44,101 bases of DNA, taken from positions 1 through 44,101 of the forward strand of contig MWCJ01000023.1 in NCBI GenBank assembly GCA_002069975.1, read 5' to 3'. This document shows positions 30,302-40,601 of this stretch, piece after piece. The notes beneath the pieces were generated by a model. It made no database searches. It worked only from the letters and a program-made list of their open reading frames with translations, and was not told the origin of the DNA. Each line of letters begins with the position of its first letter. Position 1 is the stretch's first letter. Source of the DNA: Bacteroidetes bacterium ADurb.Bin217. GTDB lineage: Bacteria; Bacteroidota; Bacteroidia; Bacteroidales; UBA1715. A program made the position numbers and the translations under genes.

Positions 30302-33300
30302 TTAGAATTCTTGTATTATCAGGCGACCATACTTTGGACTTATAACTTCGTCGTGTATAGTTTTCAAATGTTTATATTGTGCTTGATTGCTGAATCGCAA
30401 TGTATAGGTATAGGTTCCGGGCGATAATCTTCGTCCTGCGGCATCGGTTACATCCCATACTACCTCAAGTGAATTAGTGCCTATGTGTACTTGCGATACA
30501 GTATGTACCGGTATAGTATGCACCAATTTACCATCGCTTGCATATATGTGTATATACATATACTCGGGCACAACGCTTCCGGTAAGTATCCATCGAAATG
30601 TAGTATTTTCTTTACATGGATTCGGAAAGTTATACAATACCGATATTTTTGATTCTATATCAACCACAAACAATACGGTGTAGGGTTCTATTCCCGATAC
30701 ATTGTTACTTTTATCTTTGGCTTCTACACTTAAAATATAACTGCCATTTTCGATAAATTCGGGAGTAAATAGGGCGTAACACATATTATTTTGGGCTGTA
30801 GCAGGTACAAATCGTAAATTTGCACCCGAAAAATAATACGGTGTCGACACTCCTGTTTGTACATTAACTATATGTACTGTAAATACCGATGTGTCTTGCA
30901 ATAGTAAATACTGGTTTTCGTCATATAAGCGAATAAGTATTGTAGGTGTAGCCGATATATAATCGCCATTTGATATATGCCTACTGTCTACAGTAACATC
31001 TAATACAGGCTTAGTTTTATCTGTATTTACATAAAAACGTGCATATACGGTGTTATTATTCCTATTTGATTCCAGTTGGTCGTAATTGCCGGTAAGTGGG
31101 TCTATTGTATTCCACTCTATTCGCACGGTATAAGCTCCCGATAAACCTACGGTGCTGTACGCTAATTGGTCGTACATATATTGTTGAGCCAATGCCGGTG
31201 CTATACGTTTGTATGTTTGAGTTATAATTTCATTGCTTTCTGAACGTATTTCGTACAATATAAGTACACTATCCAAATCGGTATACGATACATTCTGTGC
31301 CGATACTTGTATTCTCAAGCTATCGCCTTGTTGTAAGGTATCGTTGTATACTGTAAATAGGTGTGTAGGTGTTACTGCTATTTCTCCCACCGGATCGTAG
31401 TATACTTTCCAGTAATTAAGATGCGGAGGGGTACGCAATAAATTATCTTGCGTATAATTTTCTAATTCTACATATGGAAACAATGATCCGTTGACAAGAG
31501 TATCGAGCCTATCGTGATTTACTGTTGAAGATTTTATAGCACTATACACTTCGTTGTTTGCCGTTAGAGCTTTTAGAGTATACTGTGCTATTTCGCCTGG
31601 AACAGTTTCTATATCCCACACAAACTCCTGAAAATGATTAGAAGGTCCTATTTTTGTTGATTTTTGATTTCCTTCGAAATAATTAGATACTACATTTGCC
31701 GATTGAGTAATAAAATCGATATTGTTTACCCCAACAGTTTCTTTGGTATAGGTTGTATCTCCTTTTTTGGCAAATAAAATATACGGATACGAATCGGCGG
31801 TAGTTCTATGAAGTTTCGCTCCTAACGAATCGAAAACTTGTCGCAAATCTTCTTCCCACAACGAAAAATATGTGTTTTGATAACTAAAAGCTAAAATATA
31901 ATTTCCTTCCGGAATCGAATCTCTTATAAATTTAAGCATATTTGCCCTATAACTTGCATTGTTGGTTACATATACAAACAAACGCGATACAACACTATAA
32001 TTAGTATTGTAATTAAAATGTCCGTAATTTGCTTGTTGTGCATACCACGGTAATAAGGTAATAGAATCCATTACAGCAATATGAATAGCGTTTACCCAAG
32101 CTCCACTCGAACCATATTTAACACCATCTATTAAAAATAAAGTTTGTGTATAATCTCCTAAAGTTCCTGTGTTACTACATGTAACAACACGAGGCACTGT
32201 AAAATAGGAATAGTCATTTTGAAACTCGTTAAAATTCATATACGATAATCTATTCCAAATAAATTGATGCGGATGTTTTTGAGCCCAACCATTGCGACCT
32301 TCTTCGTACACAAATGAATGTTCGTTCCATTTTATAGAATCGGCATTAGTAACCCTCCAAAAATATACTTTGTGTTCAATATAAGTAATGCCCGGATCCC
32401 ATTGTATGGTTGCTCTGCCATTTGTTTGTATAGTTTGCGACACTTTAATAGGGCTATTGAATAGAGCTGAAGTATCAATTTCTATAATAATTGTAGCCGG
32501 AGGATTGTGAGGATCGATAGCCGACACGGTAAGTAACTGATTGTTTTGAGGAATAATAGCGTAATCTGGAGGGTAAACCGGTAACACATCTCGCGAACTT
32601 ATAAAAAAATCGACTGTAGTTTCATTATTTATTTCATTATACTCATCTATTCTGAGCGAATCGTCAATTCTGGCATACAATGAATAACTGCCTGCTTCAA
32701 AATATTGTATGGGTAATACAAATCTGAATGTATCGCGTAAATAAAGCCCTTGTATCAAATGATTAATAACATAAGGCTCACCGGTTTGCGGAGTAAACAC
32801 TACCCGCAAGTAGCATGAATCTTTGGTTGTGCGTCCGTTGTTACGCACTACAACATTCAACGTAAATTCTTCTAAATCATTGGTAACAAATCCGGGAGTT
32901 GTGAACATTGATGAGGGTTGTAATTCTAAATCGGGTTGCTGAAACGCCTGAACTTTAACCGCAGGATCTCCATGCAACATAAAACTCATAGTAGAATTTT
33001 TAATTTCTTGAACCGAACCATATTTATTATGAACCTCTTGCAGGGTCAATTGTACACTACTACCTATAGAGTTTCCATAATTATGTTTTGCAGTATTATT
33101 TATAAATGGCAGAGTAAAAATATTAAGATACGACGGGCTACCTAAATCTACATTGGCTATAAAACCTATACTACCTTTATTAGGTATAAGTGTCCATATT
33201 TCGCTAATTCCGGTAGAAGTTGTAAAAATATCTCCCGAATAACATGAATTTGCAATAATTAACGGATATTTTCCTTGATTACTAAAAAGCGAAGGATGGT

Positions 33301-35200
33301 CAATATTTTGGTCAAATCCTGCTCCCGAAGCATGTCCGAAGAAATTCAAAATAGAGGTTCCATTGTTCATATGTTCGCGAATTGCTTCTGGTTCAGTTTT
33401 TTCGAACACATCACTACTTTCTTTTAAATATGTATATACATCGGCACCAAAATACTCGCCTTCTAAACTTGTTTCGTAGGTTTTAAGATACGTTTTAAAC
33501 AAACGTTTTTCACCTGCTGTGCTACCACCACCAAAATGGAGTACAGTTTTCATCCAAGGTGCCGGTATTTGCTTTTCGTGTTCCTCTACTTTACGTCTAT
33601 AATACTCTATATCTGAATTAGTTTTTGCAGCTAATCGTCCAATAGCAGCATTCGACACCAAACTTTTTGCTTGTAAGTTTACAGTATACAACAAGTCTAC
33701 AGCCGGATATCCCATACCGGGTATTAACGTGTTTGCATAATTCAACGCATTATTTCTAAAATGATCTAATTGATATCCTTTACCTATTAAAAAAATATTT
33801 TCAGCTTTTACTCCCCATGCTTGAGTAGCATATTGAATAAAATTATGTATTGCCATAGGATGCTTGTAAACACCATATCCAAACTGATTATAAATTTCAT
33901 TAATATCAACAATTACAGCACTATGTCCCGAATTTGAACGATATGCTCTATATGAATTTGCTTGTGTCCATAAGGATGCATGTGTTATAATTACAAAATT
34001 ACCCTGATTGGCAGCAGTGCTTAGATTGTGAAAAACTGATGCTGCTCCGGTTGTATTTTTAGTTTTTACCGTTACTATTTTAGGAACCTTCTGAAATGCA
34101 TCGGGGTTTACAAAATAACACTGTACTTCCTTATACGGATTGGGCAACAATACCTGATACTTCGACCCGGACTTAGTTGCAACTATACGTTTATTGGTTT
34201 CGGGACAAAATAATACAGGAGCAGTGCCTCCATCGAAATTAGTAATTTCGAGTAAAAGAAAACTTCCTATGGGAACAACAGGAACCGTAAATGTAAACTG
34301 ATTCGATGCTTCGAAATTGTAGGTGTGTGGATATGTTATTTGTAAATATGCAACACTGTTTTTATCGGCAGCTTTTCCATATCCAGCTATACTTTTAAAT
34401 CGTATTCCGGTTGTTGCCGCAAGCGGTGTAGATAAGGTTAGATTTTTGTGTACCGCATTATATCCAGAATACGTAGTGTCAAACAACGGTACGCCCGCAG
34501 TAGTTTCAACAAATACATCGTGTCGGGTATCAGAGAATCCGCAAAATCCGAACTTAAGTGAATATGATCCTCCAGTACTTGCATAATGCGGTGTTGCAAG
34601 TATTTTTTCGCTTTTATCACCTATGTTGAAAAAATTATCACACCAGCCCTCTCCTTCGTAAAAATAGGGAGCATGCGTCGAAGGATTATAAACTGCATTA
34701 TAATTCTGACGAATTGTTCGCTTACAATATGTGAGAGCTGTATACGAACCATAATTAGTATTTCGAGTAGTATCGTATCGGGGACTGGTAAGTGTATTGG
34801 CAAACGTTAAAAAATATGAAGCCGTATCGTTATATAAACTATAATCGGGATTCAATGGATTATGATTCAAATACATAGCAGTGTCGAGCCAGCCTGTATT
34901 TCGTCCGGGAGCGTAAAATTCAAAATAATCTTGAACATTAAATACAAAATCCGATTCGCCGCTTACGAACAAAGGTAACACTTTACCATTGTGAACTATT
35001 TGTAAATTTCGAGGATCAAAATCACCAACCGATATGCCATACGACACTAAATCGTTATAGGTAATTTTATAAATTCCTTCCGATGTTATAGGAATTCTAT
35101 AATATTTTTGAGCATAATTTACCCAACTATTAGCATATTGTTGGGCAAAACCACTATATGAAAATAGATATATACAGAGAAAAAAAAATACTTTTTTCAT
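30302..35200 (-). CDS. PorU2-like T9SS sortase, C25 peptidase family
   Basis: 1632 aa. The signal peptide ends in GFAQ. An N-terminal beta part (21-380) is followed by a gingipain-type C25 domain (about 400-760) with His623 in FFGHASG and Cys653 in IANSCYSGD. A long series of Ig-like/CARDB-like segments (about 770-1530) precedes a FlgD-like C-terminal domain (NFPNPCKENTTFRWIL, then PGTYTYTLRF). PorU removes the C-terminal signal of T9SS cargo and attaches the cargo to lipopolysaccharide. This long form fits the protein usually called PorU2, and the exact role of that form is unclear. It is third in the unit porP/sprF, ompA-family, this gene. Confidence 0.85.
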   Translation of the reverse strand: MKKVFFFLCIYLFSYSGFAQQYANSWVNYAQKYYRIPITSEGIYKITYNDLVSYGISVGDFDPRNLQIVHNGKVLPLFVSGESDFVFNVQDYFEFYAPGRNTGWLDTAMYLNHNPLNPDYSLYNDTASYFLTFANTLTSPRYDTTRNTNYGSYTALTYCKRTIRQNYNAVYNPSTHAPYFYEGEGWCDNFFNIGDKSEKILATPHYASTGGSYSLKFGFCGFSDTRHDVFVETTAGVPLFDTTYSGYNAVHKNLTLSTPLAATTGIRFKSIAGYGKAADKNSVAYLQITYPHTYNFEASNQFTFTVPVVPIGSFLLLEITNFDGGTAPVLFCPETNKRIVATKSGSKYQVLLPNPYKEVQCYFVNPDAFQKVPKIVTVKTKNTTGAASVFHNLSTAANQGNFVIITHASLWTQANSYRAYRSNSGHSAVIVDINEIYNQFGYGVYKHPMAIHNFIQYATQAWGVKAENIFLIGKGYQLDHFRNNALNYANTLIPGMGYPAVDLLYTVNLQAKSLVSNAAIGRLAAKTNSDIEYYRRKVEEHEKQIPAPWMKTVLHFGGGSTAGEKRLFKTYLKTYETSLEGEYFGADVYTYLKESSDVFEKTEPEAIREHMNNGTSILNFFGHASGAGFDQNIDHPSLFSNQGKYPLIIANSCYSGDIFTTSTGISEIWTLIPNKGSIGFIANVDLGSPSYLNIFTLPFINNTAKHNYGNSIGSSVQLTLQEVHNKYGSVQEIKNSTMSFMLHGDPAVKVQAFQQPDLELQPSSMFTTPGFVTNDLEEFTLNVVVRNNGRTTKDSCYLRVVFTPQTGEPYVINHLIQGLYLRDTFRFVLPIQYFEAGSYSLYARIDDSLRIDEYNEINNETTVDFFISSRDVLPVYPPDYAIIPQNNQLLTVSAIDPHNPPATIIIEIDTSALFNSPIKVSQTIQTNGRATIQWDPGITYIEHKVYFWRVTNADSIKWNEHSFVYEEGRNGWAQKHPHQFIWNRLSYMNFNEFQNDYSYFTVPRVVTCSNTGTLGDYTQTLFLIDGVKYGSSGAWVNAIHIAVMDSITLLPWYAQQANYGHFNYNTNYSVVSRLFVYVTNNASYRANMLKFIRDSIPEGNYILAFSYQNTYFSLWEEDLRQVFDSLGAKLHRTTADSYPYILFAKKGDTTYTKETVGVNNIDFITQSANVVSNYFEGNQKSTKIGPSNHFQEFVWDIETVPGEIAQYTLKALTANNEVYSAIKSSTVNHDRLDTLVNGSLFPYVELENYTQDNLLRTPPHLNYWKVYYDPVGEIAVTPTHLFTVYNDTLQQGDSLRIQVSAQNVSYTDLDSVLILYEIRSESNEIITQTYKRIAPALAQQYMYDQLAYSTVGLSGAYTVRIEWNTIDPLTGNYDQLESNRNNNTVYARFYVNTDKTKPVLDVTVDSRHISNGDYISATPTILIRLYDENQYLLLQDTSVFTVHIVNVQTGVSTPYYFSGANLRFVPATAQNNMCYALFTPEFIENGSYILSVEAKDKSNNVSGIEPYTVLFVVDIESKISVLYNFPNPCKENTTFRWILTGSVVPEYMYIHIYASDGKLVHTIPVHTVSQVHIGTNSLEVVWDVTDAAGRRLSPGTYTYTLRFSNQAQYKHLKTIHDEVISPKYGRLIIQEF

Positions 35201-35235
35201 GAAGAATCCTCCTGTAATCTCTATTGAATGCGTTA

Positions 35236-37329
35236 TTATTTTTCTTGTATTATTTCCTCTTGTGAACGCACATCTTCAGATTCTATTTCATAAATACTTG
35301 TTCCGTCATCTTCTACAGTTTTTTTCTGTGTTTCAACTTCGGCTCGAATCTTATTAAATAATTCATCTTCGTATTCAATAGTAACTGCTACAATTTCGAT
35401 TTTACGTTGGTATGCAGCCGATGGACTATATACCGACATCCATTTTTGTTTACGATCCGAAATAGCACTTACTTGCTCACCTGCACTTGTGTAAAACGTA
35501 TCTTCTACCTTAATTTCACCTATAGGTTGATGTCCATATTTTAAGCTTCCATCTCCAGTTTTAGGTTCATTTTTCATGTATTGATTCAACACCCCATCGT
35601 GAAATTCGAAGAAAAAGTTTTGAATACACGAAATTCGTTTTTTTGCCACAATTTCGTTATATACAGTATTCCCAACTGGGCTGGCATAACCTTTAAACAC
35701 AACAATTATATCTTGTCCGTCTTTCAATAATATTTCCATAAGTTGGGCAAACAAAAATAATCGCTCGTATTCTTTTTGCAAATCAGCAAAAAAAGTTTCT
35801 ACGTTTTTCAAGTCATAATCATAGCGTTCGGGAGGAGAATTTTTGGTATACTCAATAACATATTCCTCTTTTTTAGCCATAAACTCTTGATACAATGACT
35901 CGTAATCTTTATCGGTAATTGTATCGCGCGAACGCGGATCTGGATGATCGTTATCAAAATACAAATAAATAGGAACCAAATCAGTAATACGGGCAACCGA
36001 TTTGCGAACCAAAGGATGATAGTAAATATCGTTACTATATGCTTTACTTATCAGTCGTTCCGACTCTGTTCTGTTCGACACCCAATATGCTCTTAATGAA
36101 TCGCGAGAATATTGATAATACAAATCATTATAACTAGAATTCATAGGAGTTCCAATATTTGCAGGAGCCGACCATTTATCGGTTTTTAAATTCCCTTTTG
36201 ACGAAAATATATCAAATCCTCCCAAACTAGTATGCCATTCACTACTAAAATACAACAAAGAATCACGAGCATCATAAAATGGAGTAACCTCATCACCGGC
36301 AGTGTTCACATTGATACCACAATTTATAGGTTTTTCGAATGAACCATTTTCATTAATACGCGAATACCATATATCCATTCCACCGCGAGTACCTTTAGCA
36401 TTTGATGCGAAAAACAGAATATCGCCGGTACCTGTTACCGCTAAATGAGGAGTTGTATTGCTAGTCCCTGGTTTATTTATTGTTGCAGGCAATTTTTCTA
36501 TATTCGAAAAACTTGCTGTTTTAGGACTAAAACTTGCTTTATACAGAGCACAATTATAGCCTATACATTTACTAAAATAGGCTGTTTTACCGTTTCGAGT
36601 AAACGTAAGATTTCCAACATGAGCGTAAGGATCGTTAATAGATTCCTCTTGTCCTATATATTCCCATACACTATCGCGAATATACGCTTTTGAAATACGA
36701 TTAATATAATTACTAAACACGTAAGACGTATCGGCCATTACAGTATCAATAGCACGCACACCACCAAAAAAGAAAATAGAGTCGTTAAATTGCATTGGAC
36801 TATATTCGGCATACATTGAATTAATTTTGGAATTATCTATACGAGTTATGGGAAAATCGGTGTAAGCCACCACATCTTTCACTTTTTTACCACACACAGT
36901 AGTTTCGTGTTTGGCTTTTTTGGTGTAATAGTCATTTATTTTTCTATTAGCCTTATAAAACGCTGCAAATTCTTTAGAAGCTTGATCGTATTTACCCTGA
37001 AACTTCATCATTTCGGCATACCAATAATTTGCTAAACGAAATGTAATTGAATCTTCAGTAATAACTTTTTTATAATATTTTTCTGCATCAGGATAATTTT
37101 GATAGCTTCTACAAGCTTCGGCACATTTAAAACTAACTTCGGTATCGTCTTGATATGTTAACGCTTTAGCAAATGCTTGATGTGCACCATAAAAGTTTTT
37201 ATTAGCTATACAACTATCGCCTAATGCTTTGTATGCTTCAAAAAACTGCTTTTTCCCCTGCGAAAACCCGGCATGAGAAATACATACCAATACAAATAGT
37301 ACTAATGATATATGAATAAATCTCTTCAT
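35236..37329 (-). CDS. OmpA-family protein with TPR and PD40 propeller (T9SS-linked)
   Basis: About 697 aa from the Met at 37329, which begins the signal peptide MKRFIHISLVLFVLVC ending in GFSQ. The longer frame to 37365 overlaps the previous gene and has a polar start. Order: TPR-like helices (30-140), WD40/PD40 blades (about 170-420; for example ASNAKGTRGGMDIWYS and LYFSSEWHTSLGGFDIF), and an OmpA-like peptidoglycan-binding part (about 450-600; IYLYFDND, GYASPVGN at 547-554, NEIVAKKRISCIQNF). It is like PorE-type proteins that link T9SS parts to the cell wall. The last 50 residues are acidic. It lies in the T9SS trio. Confidence 0.85.
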   Translation of the reverse strand: MKRFIHISLVLFVLVCISHAGFSQGKKQFFEAYKALGDSCIANKNFYGAHQAFAKALTYQDDTEVSFKCAEACRSYQNYPDAEKYYKKVITEDSITFRLANYWYAEMMKFQGKYDQASKEFAAFYKANRKINDYYTKKAKHETTVCGKKVKDVVAYTDFPITRIDNSKINSMYAEYSPMQFNDSIFFFGGVRAIDTVMADTSYVFSNYINRISKAYIRDSVWEYIGQEESINDPYAHVGNLTFTRNGKTAYFSKCIGYNCALYKASFSPKTASFSNIEKLPATINKPGTSNTTPHLAVTGTGDILFFASNAKGTRGGMDIWYSRINENGSFEKPINCGINVNTAGDEVTPFYDARDSLLYFSSEWHTSLGGFDIFSSKGNLKTDKWSAPANIGTPMNSSYNDLYYQYSRDSLRAYWVSNRTESERLISKAYSNDIYYHPLVRKSVARITDLVPIYLYFDNDHPDPRSRDTITDKDYESLYQEFMAKKEEYVIEYTKNSPPERYDYDLKNVETFFADLQKEYERLFLFAQLMEILLKDGQDIIVVFKGYASPVGNTVYNEIVAKKRISCIQNFFFEFHDGVLNQYMKNEPKTGDGSLKYGHQPIGEIKVEDTFYTSAGEQVSAISDRKQKWMSVYSPSAAYQRKIEIVAVTIEYEDELFNKIRAEVETQKKTVEDDGTSIYEIESEDVRSQEEIIQEK

Positions 37330-37348
37330 AAATGTGTGTATATGTTTA

Positions 37349-38404
37349 TTATCTGAATGGGTCATTTATAATTCCTTCCGGATTAAGAATAATTGGTAAT
37401 TTACAATTAATTAATTTTATAGAAATTTCGAAACTGTCTTTACCTACATTATTGGAGCTTTTCCATTTATTAGAATCGCTAAAACTGGAAACTGTAAGGT
37501 CATAACTAAATCCAAAATTCAACGTCCATTTGGTGCTTATAGGTTTATCGAACGCTAAACCAAAAATGAGAGCATCGCCAAATCGGTACCATGCTCCGGT
37601 ATAGAATGCATCGAGCAGTGGAGTATGTTCGCCTAACGAAAATTTCACAAACGTTCCCGCATTCATTTCGTTATATTTTTTCTGATTCAAATATATAAAG
37701 CTGGGAAGCAATGAAATAGTAGTATTTATAGGATATACAGCATTTGCATTGAGTGAAAACCGACGATAATTACTTGGCGATTGTTCTGTTGCAAATCCAC
37801 CACCACCCGAACCAGCCAAACGATGAAATGTAATACCTGCATTAATCGGAAAATCTTCGCGTATTTTAAATTCACCATTTAAACCCAAACCAAGGTCGGC
37901 ATAAAGTTTTGATGTTTTTTCGAAATCTGTACCTGTTACAGCTTCACCGGTGTTTGGGTCAATTTGACCAGGCAACAAAACTTTGGTTTCATCTACACTT
38001 GTATGATTAAACATGATATCTAATCCGGTAGATAATTTGAAAAAACCGGGAATAATATCTTTGTGAAACGCAGGCATTATTTTAAGCATTGTATTTCCAT
38101 AGCTAGTTTCGCCGGCATAATCGGCATTAATAAGTGCACCTATTCCCATTTCGCCCCCTGCTATTGAAAAAGCAGGTAATGGTTTATCGTACGACAACAT
38201 AAATGAATTATACGTACTCCATTGTCCCTTAAAATTCGAAATAAATCGGTTATTGCAATCAATTAACCCGGATAATGCCGGATTAAAATATAACAGAGCT
38301 GCATCAAATTGAGAAAAATGTACGTCTTGCGAAAATACTGTTTGCACACTCAACATTAGAGTAAGGGTCAAACTAAAAGCTATTTTGTGAAGGGCAGCAA
38401 TCAT
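37349..38404 (-). CDS. PorP/SprF-family T9SS outer-membrane protein
   Basis: 351 aa. The signal peptide ends in VFSQ, followed directly by the family opening DVHFSQFDAALLYFNPALSG. A beta-barrel of about 12-14 strands follows (for example MGIGALINADYAGETSYGNTMLKIMP). Members anchor particular T9SS cargo (type B signals) or motility adhesins at the surface. First gene of the trio, with a clear promoter at 38441-38469. Confidence 0.93.
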   Translation of the reverse strand: MIAALHKIAFSLTLTLMLSVQTVFSQDVHFSQFDAALLYFNPALSGLIDCNNRFISNFKGQWSTYNSFMLSYDKPLPAFSIAGGEMGIGALINADYAGETSYGNTMLKIMPAFHKDIIPGFFKLSTGLDIMFNHTSVDETKVLLPGQIDPNTGEAVTGTDFEKTSKLYADLGLGLNGEFKIREDFPINAGITFHRLAGSGGGGFATEQSPSNYRRFSLNANAVYPINTTISLLPSFIYLNQKKYNEMNAGTFVKFSLGEHTPLLDAFYTGAWYRFGDALIFGLAFDKPISTKWTLNFGFSYDLTVSSFSDSNKWKSSNNVGKDSFEISIKLINCKLPIILNPEGIINDPFR

Positions 38405-38440
38405 AAAGTATGTCTTTTAAGGCATTGTATACATAATATA

Positions 38441-38469
38441 CAAATATAAAGTTTTTTTTTATTATCAAA
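38441..38469 (-). promoter_or_regulatory. Promoter of the T9SS trio
   Basis: Minus strand: TTTG at 38469-38466 and TATATTTG at 38448-38441, 17 bases apart. Transcription would start near 38434 and give a leader of about 30 bases to the porP/sprF start. It lies between metG and porP, so the trio is expressed independently of metG. Confidence 0.7.
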
Positions 38470-38478
38470 TATATTTTG

Positions 38479-40512
38479 TTAACAAATTGTGCTACCGTTT
38501 TCTACCGTTGAAATTGGCGATACAAATTCCAGTTTCCCGTCAGCATTTTGTGCCATAAGTATCATACCTTGCGATTCAATATTTTTAAGCATACGTGGTT
38601 GTAAATTTACCAAAATGCTTACTTGTTTGCCTACTACTTCTTCAGGTGAAAAACAATGTGCAATACCCGAAACTACAGTTCGCACATCTATACCGGTATC
38701 AATGGTTAGTTTCATAAGTTTATCTGTTTTTGGCACACGTTCAGCAGCTTTAACAGTACCTACACGTATATCCATAGCAGCAAAATCATCATATTGTATT
38801 AGCGGTTTTTGAGGAGTAGCTTGTATCTGTTGAATATTCATTATTTGTTTTGTTTTATGTAATTTTTCAACTTGCAAATCAATTTCAGCATCTTCAATTT
38901 TTCGGAACAACAATGCAGGTTCGCCTACAGTAATACCCGATGCAAGAATTTGTTTGTTGCCGGCTTGCTGCCATGTACACTTTGACATACCAAACATTGC
39001 CTGAATTGCTTGAGCTGTATTTGGTAAAAAAGGCTCAATAATAATTCCTAGATTTGCTGTAATTTGTAAACAATTATGCAATATATCGGCAACTCGTTGC
39101 TCATCTGTTTTAATTAATTTCCAAGGTTCTGTTTCGGTTAAATATTTATTGCCTGCACGTGCCAATTGCATAACATCTTTTAACGCTTCGCGAAATTTAT
39201 ATGATTCTATATGCTGCGAAGCCAATTGTTGTGCTACGCTAATCTCTTCTAATACAGCGATATCTATAGGTAAATCGTTTTGTTTGGAAGGCACTACTCC
39301 ATTGCAATATTTATGGGTAAGCACCACTACTCTATTTACAAAATTTCCTAAAATAGCTACGAGTTCGTTGTTGTTTCGTGCCTGAAAATCTTTCCAAGTA
39401 AAATCGTTGTCTTTGGTTTCTGGTGCATTGGCAGTTAAAACATATCGCAGTGTATCTTGTTGGTCTTTAAAATCTACTAAATATTCGTGCAACCAAACTG
39501 CCCAATTACGCGATGTAGATATTTTATCATTTTCTAAATTCAAAAACTCATTGGCCGGAACATTTTCCGGCAAAATATAATCGCCATGAGCTTTAAGCAT
39601 AGCAGGAAACACTATGCAATGAAATACGATATTGTCCTTGCCTATAAAATGTACAAGCTTACAATCTTTTGATTTCCAATATTGCTCCCAATTATCGGTA
39701 CATTCTTGTGTGGAAGTAATGTAGCCTATAGGTGCGTCAAACCACACATACAACACTTTGCCTTCGGCACCATCTACAGGTACCGGCACACCCCAGTCTA
39801 AATCGCGACTTACAGCACGTGGTTGCAAACCTCCATCTATCCACGATTTACATTGACCGTATACATTCGATTTCCATTCGGTATGTCCATCAAGTATCCA
39901 TTCCTTAAGAAATTGTTCGTGTTTGTCTAAAGGTAAATACCAGTGTTTGGTTTTTTTTAGCACAGGTTTTTCGCCCGTAATAGACGAAACAGGATTAATT
40001 AATTCCAATGGGCTTAACGACGAACCGCACTTTTCGCATTGATCTCCGTAAGCACCATCACTTCCGCATTTCGGACATGTTCCAGTAATATATCTGTCGG
40101 CAAGAAATTGATTTGCTTTTGCATCGAAGTACTGTTCCGATTCTTGTTCAACAAACTCACCTTTTTGATATAATGTTTTGAAAAAATCAGATGAAACTTT
40201 ATGGTGCAAAGGTAGTGACGTTCGAGAATAATTTGAAAATTCAATGCCAAAATCAGCAAACGACTGTTTAATAATTTCATGATACCTATTAACAATATCT
40301 TGCGGTGTACAGCCTTCTTTTTTTGCTTTTATTGTTATAGGAACACCATGTTCATCGCTTCCGCACACAAATAGTACATCTTCGCCATTCATTCGTAAAT
40401 ATCGCACATAAATATCGGCAGGAATATACACTCCGGCTAAATGTCCAATATGTACAGGGCCATTGGCATACGGTAATGCTGCAGTTACAAGATGTCGTTT
40501 GAATTCTTTCAT
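38479..40512 (-). CDS. metG: Methionyl-tRNA synthetase
   Basis: 677 aa from the Met at 40512 ([19 protein letters not shown]); the open frame to 40584 passes the -7 box and adds 24 unlikely residues. HIGH motif at 21-24, four zinc-knuckle cysteines in [18 protein letters not shown], and the KMSKS motif in the form KISTSR (330-335). The C-terminal tRNA-binding domain (last 100 residues; [12 protein letters not shown], then [14 protein letters not shown]) gives dimerisation. It charges initiator and elongator tRNA-Met. Shares a short divergent promoter region with the LD-carboxypeptidase gene. Confidence 0.97.
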   Translation of the reverse strand: MKEFKRHLVTAALPYANGPVHIGHLAGVYIPADIYVRYLRMNGEDVLFVCGSDEHGVPITIKAKKEGCTPQDIVNRYHEIIKQSFADFGIEFSNYSRTSLPLHHKVSSDFFKTLYQKGEFVEQESEQYFDAKANQFLADRYITGTCPKCGSDGAYGDQCEKCGSSLSPLELINPVSSITGEKPVLKKTKHWYLPLDKHEQFLKEWILDGHTEWKSNVYGQCKSWIDGGLQPRAVSRDLDWGVPVPVDGAEGKVLYVWFDAPIGYITSTQECTDNWEQYWKSKDCKLVHFIGKDNIVFHCIVFPAMLKAHGDYILPENVPANEFLNLENDKISTSRNWAVWLHEYLVDFKDQQDTLRYVLTANAPETKDNDFTWKDFQARNNNELVAILGNFVNRVVVLTHKYCNGVVPSKQNDLPIDIAVLEEISVAQQLASQHIESYKFREALKDVMQLARAGNKYLTETEPWKLIKTDEQRVADILHNCLQITANLGIIIEPFLPNTAQAIQAMFGMSKCTWQQAGNKQILASGITVGEPALLFRKIEDAEIDLQVEKLHKTKQIMNIQQIQATPQKPLIQYDDFAAMDIRVGTVKAAERVPKTDKLMKLTIDTGIDVRTVVSGIAHCFSPEEVVGKQVSILVNLQPRMLKNIESQGMILMAQNADGKLEFVSPISTVENGSTIC

Positions 40513-40520
40513 TTCACTAA

Positions 40521-40560
40521 TTTGTTTAATTACAAGTAAGATATTATATTCGCAAATATA
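40521..40560. promoter_or_regulatory. Overlapping divergent promoters of metG and the LD-carboxypeptidase gene
   Basis: Plus strand: TTTG (40521-40524), 20 bases, TATATTCG (40545-40552), one mismatch to TAnnTTTG, serving the gene at 40602. Minus strand: TATATTTG (40560-40553), a full match, serving metG; no clear -33 is seen for it. The two -7 boxes are adjacent (40545-40552 and 40553-40560), so polymerase can occupy only one at a time. Confidence 0.6.
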
Positions 40561-40601
40561 TAAGTTTTTAAAATCATAACGCATTTATACAAAACAGAAA
40601 C

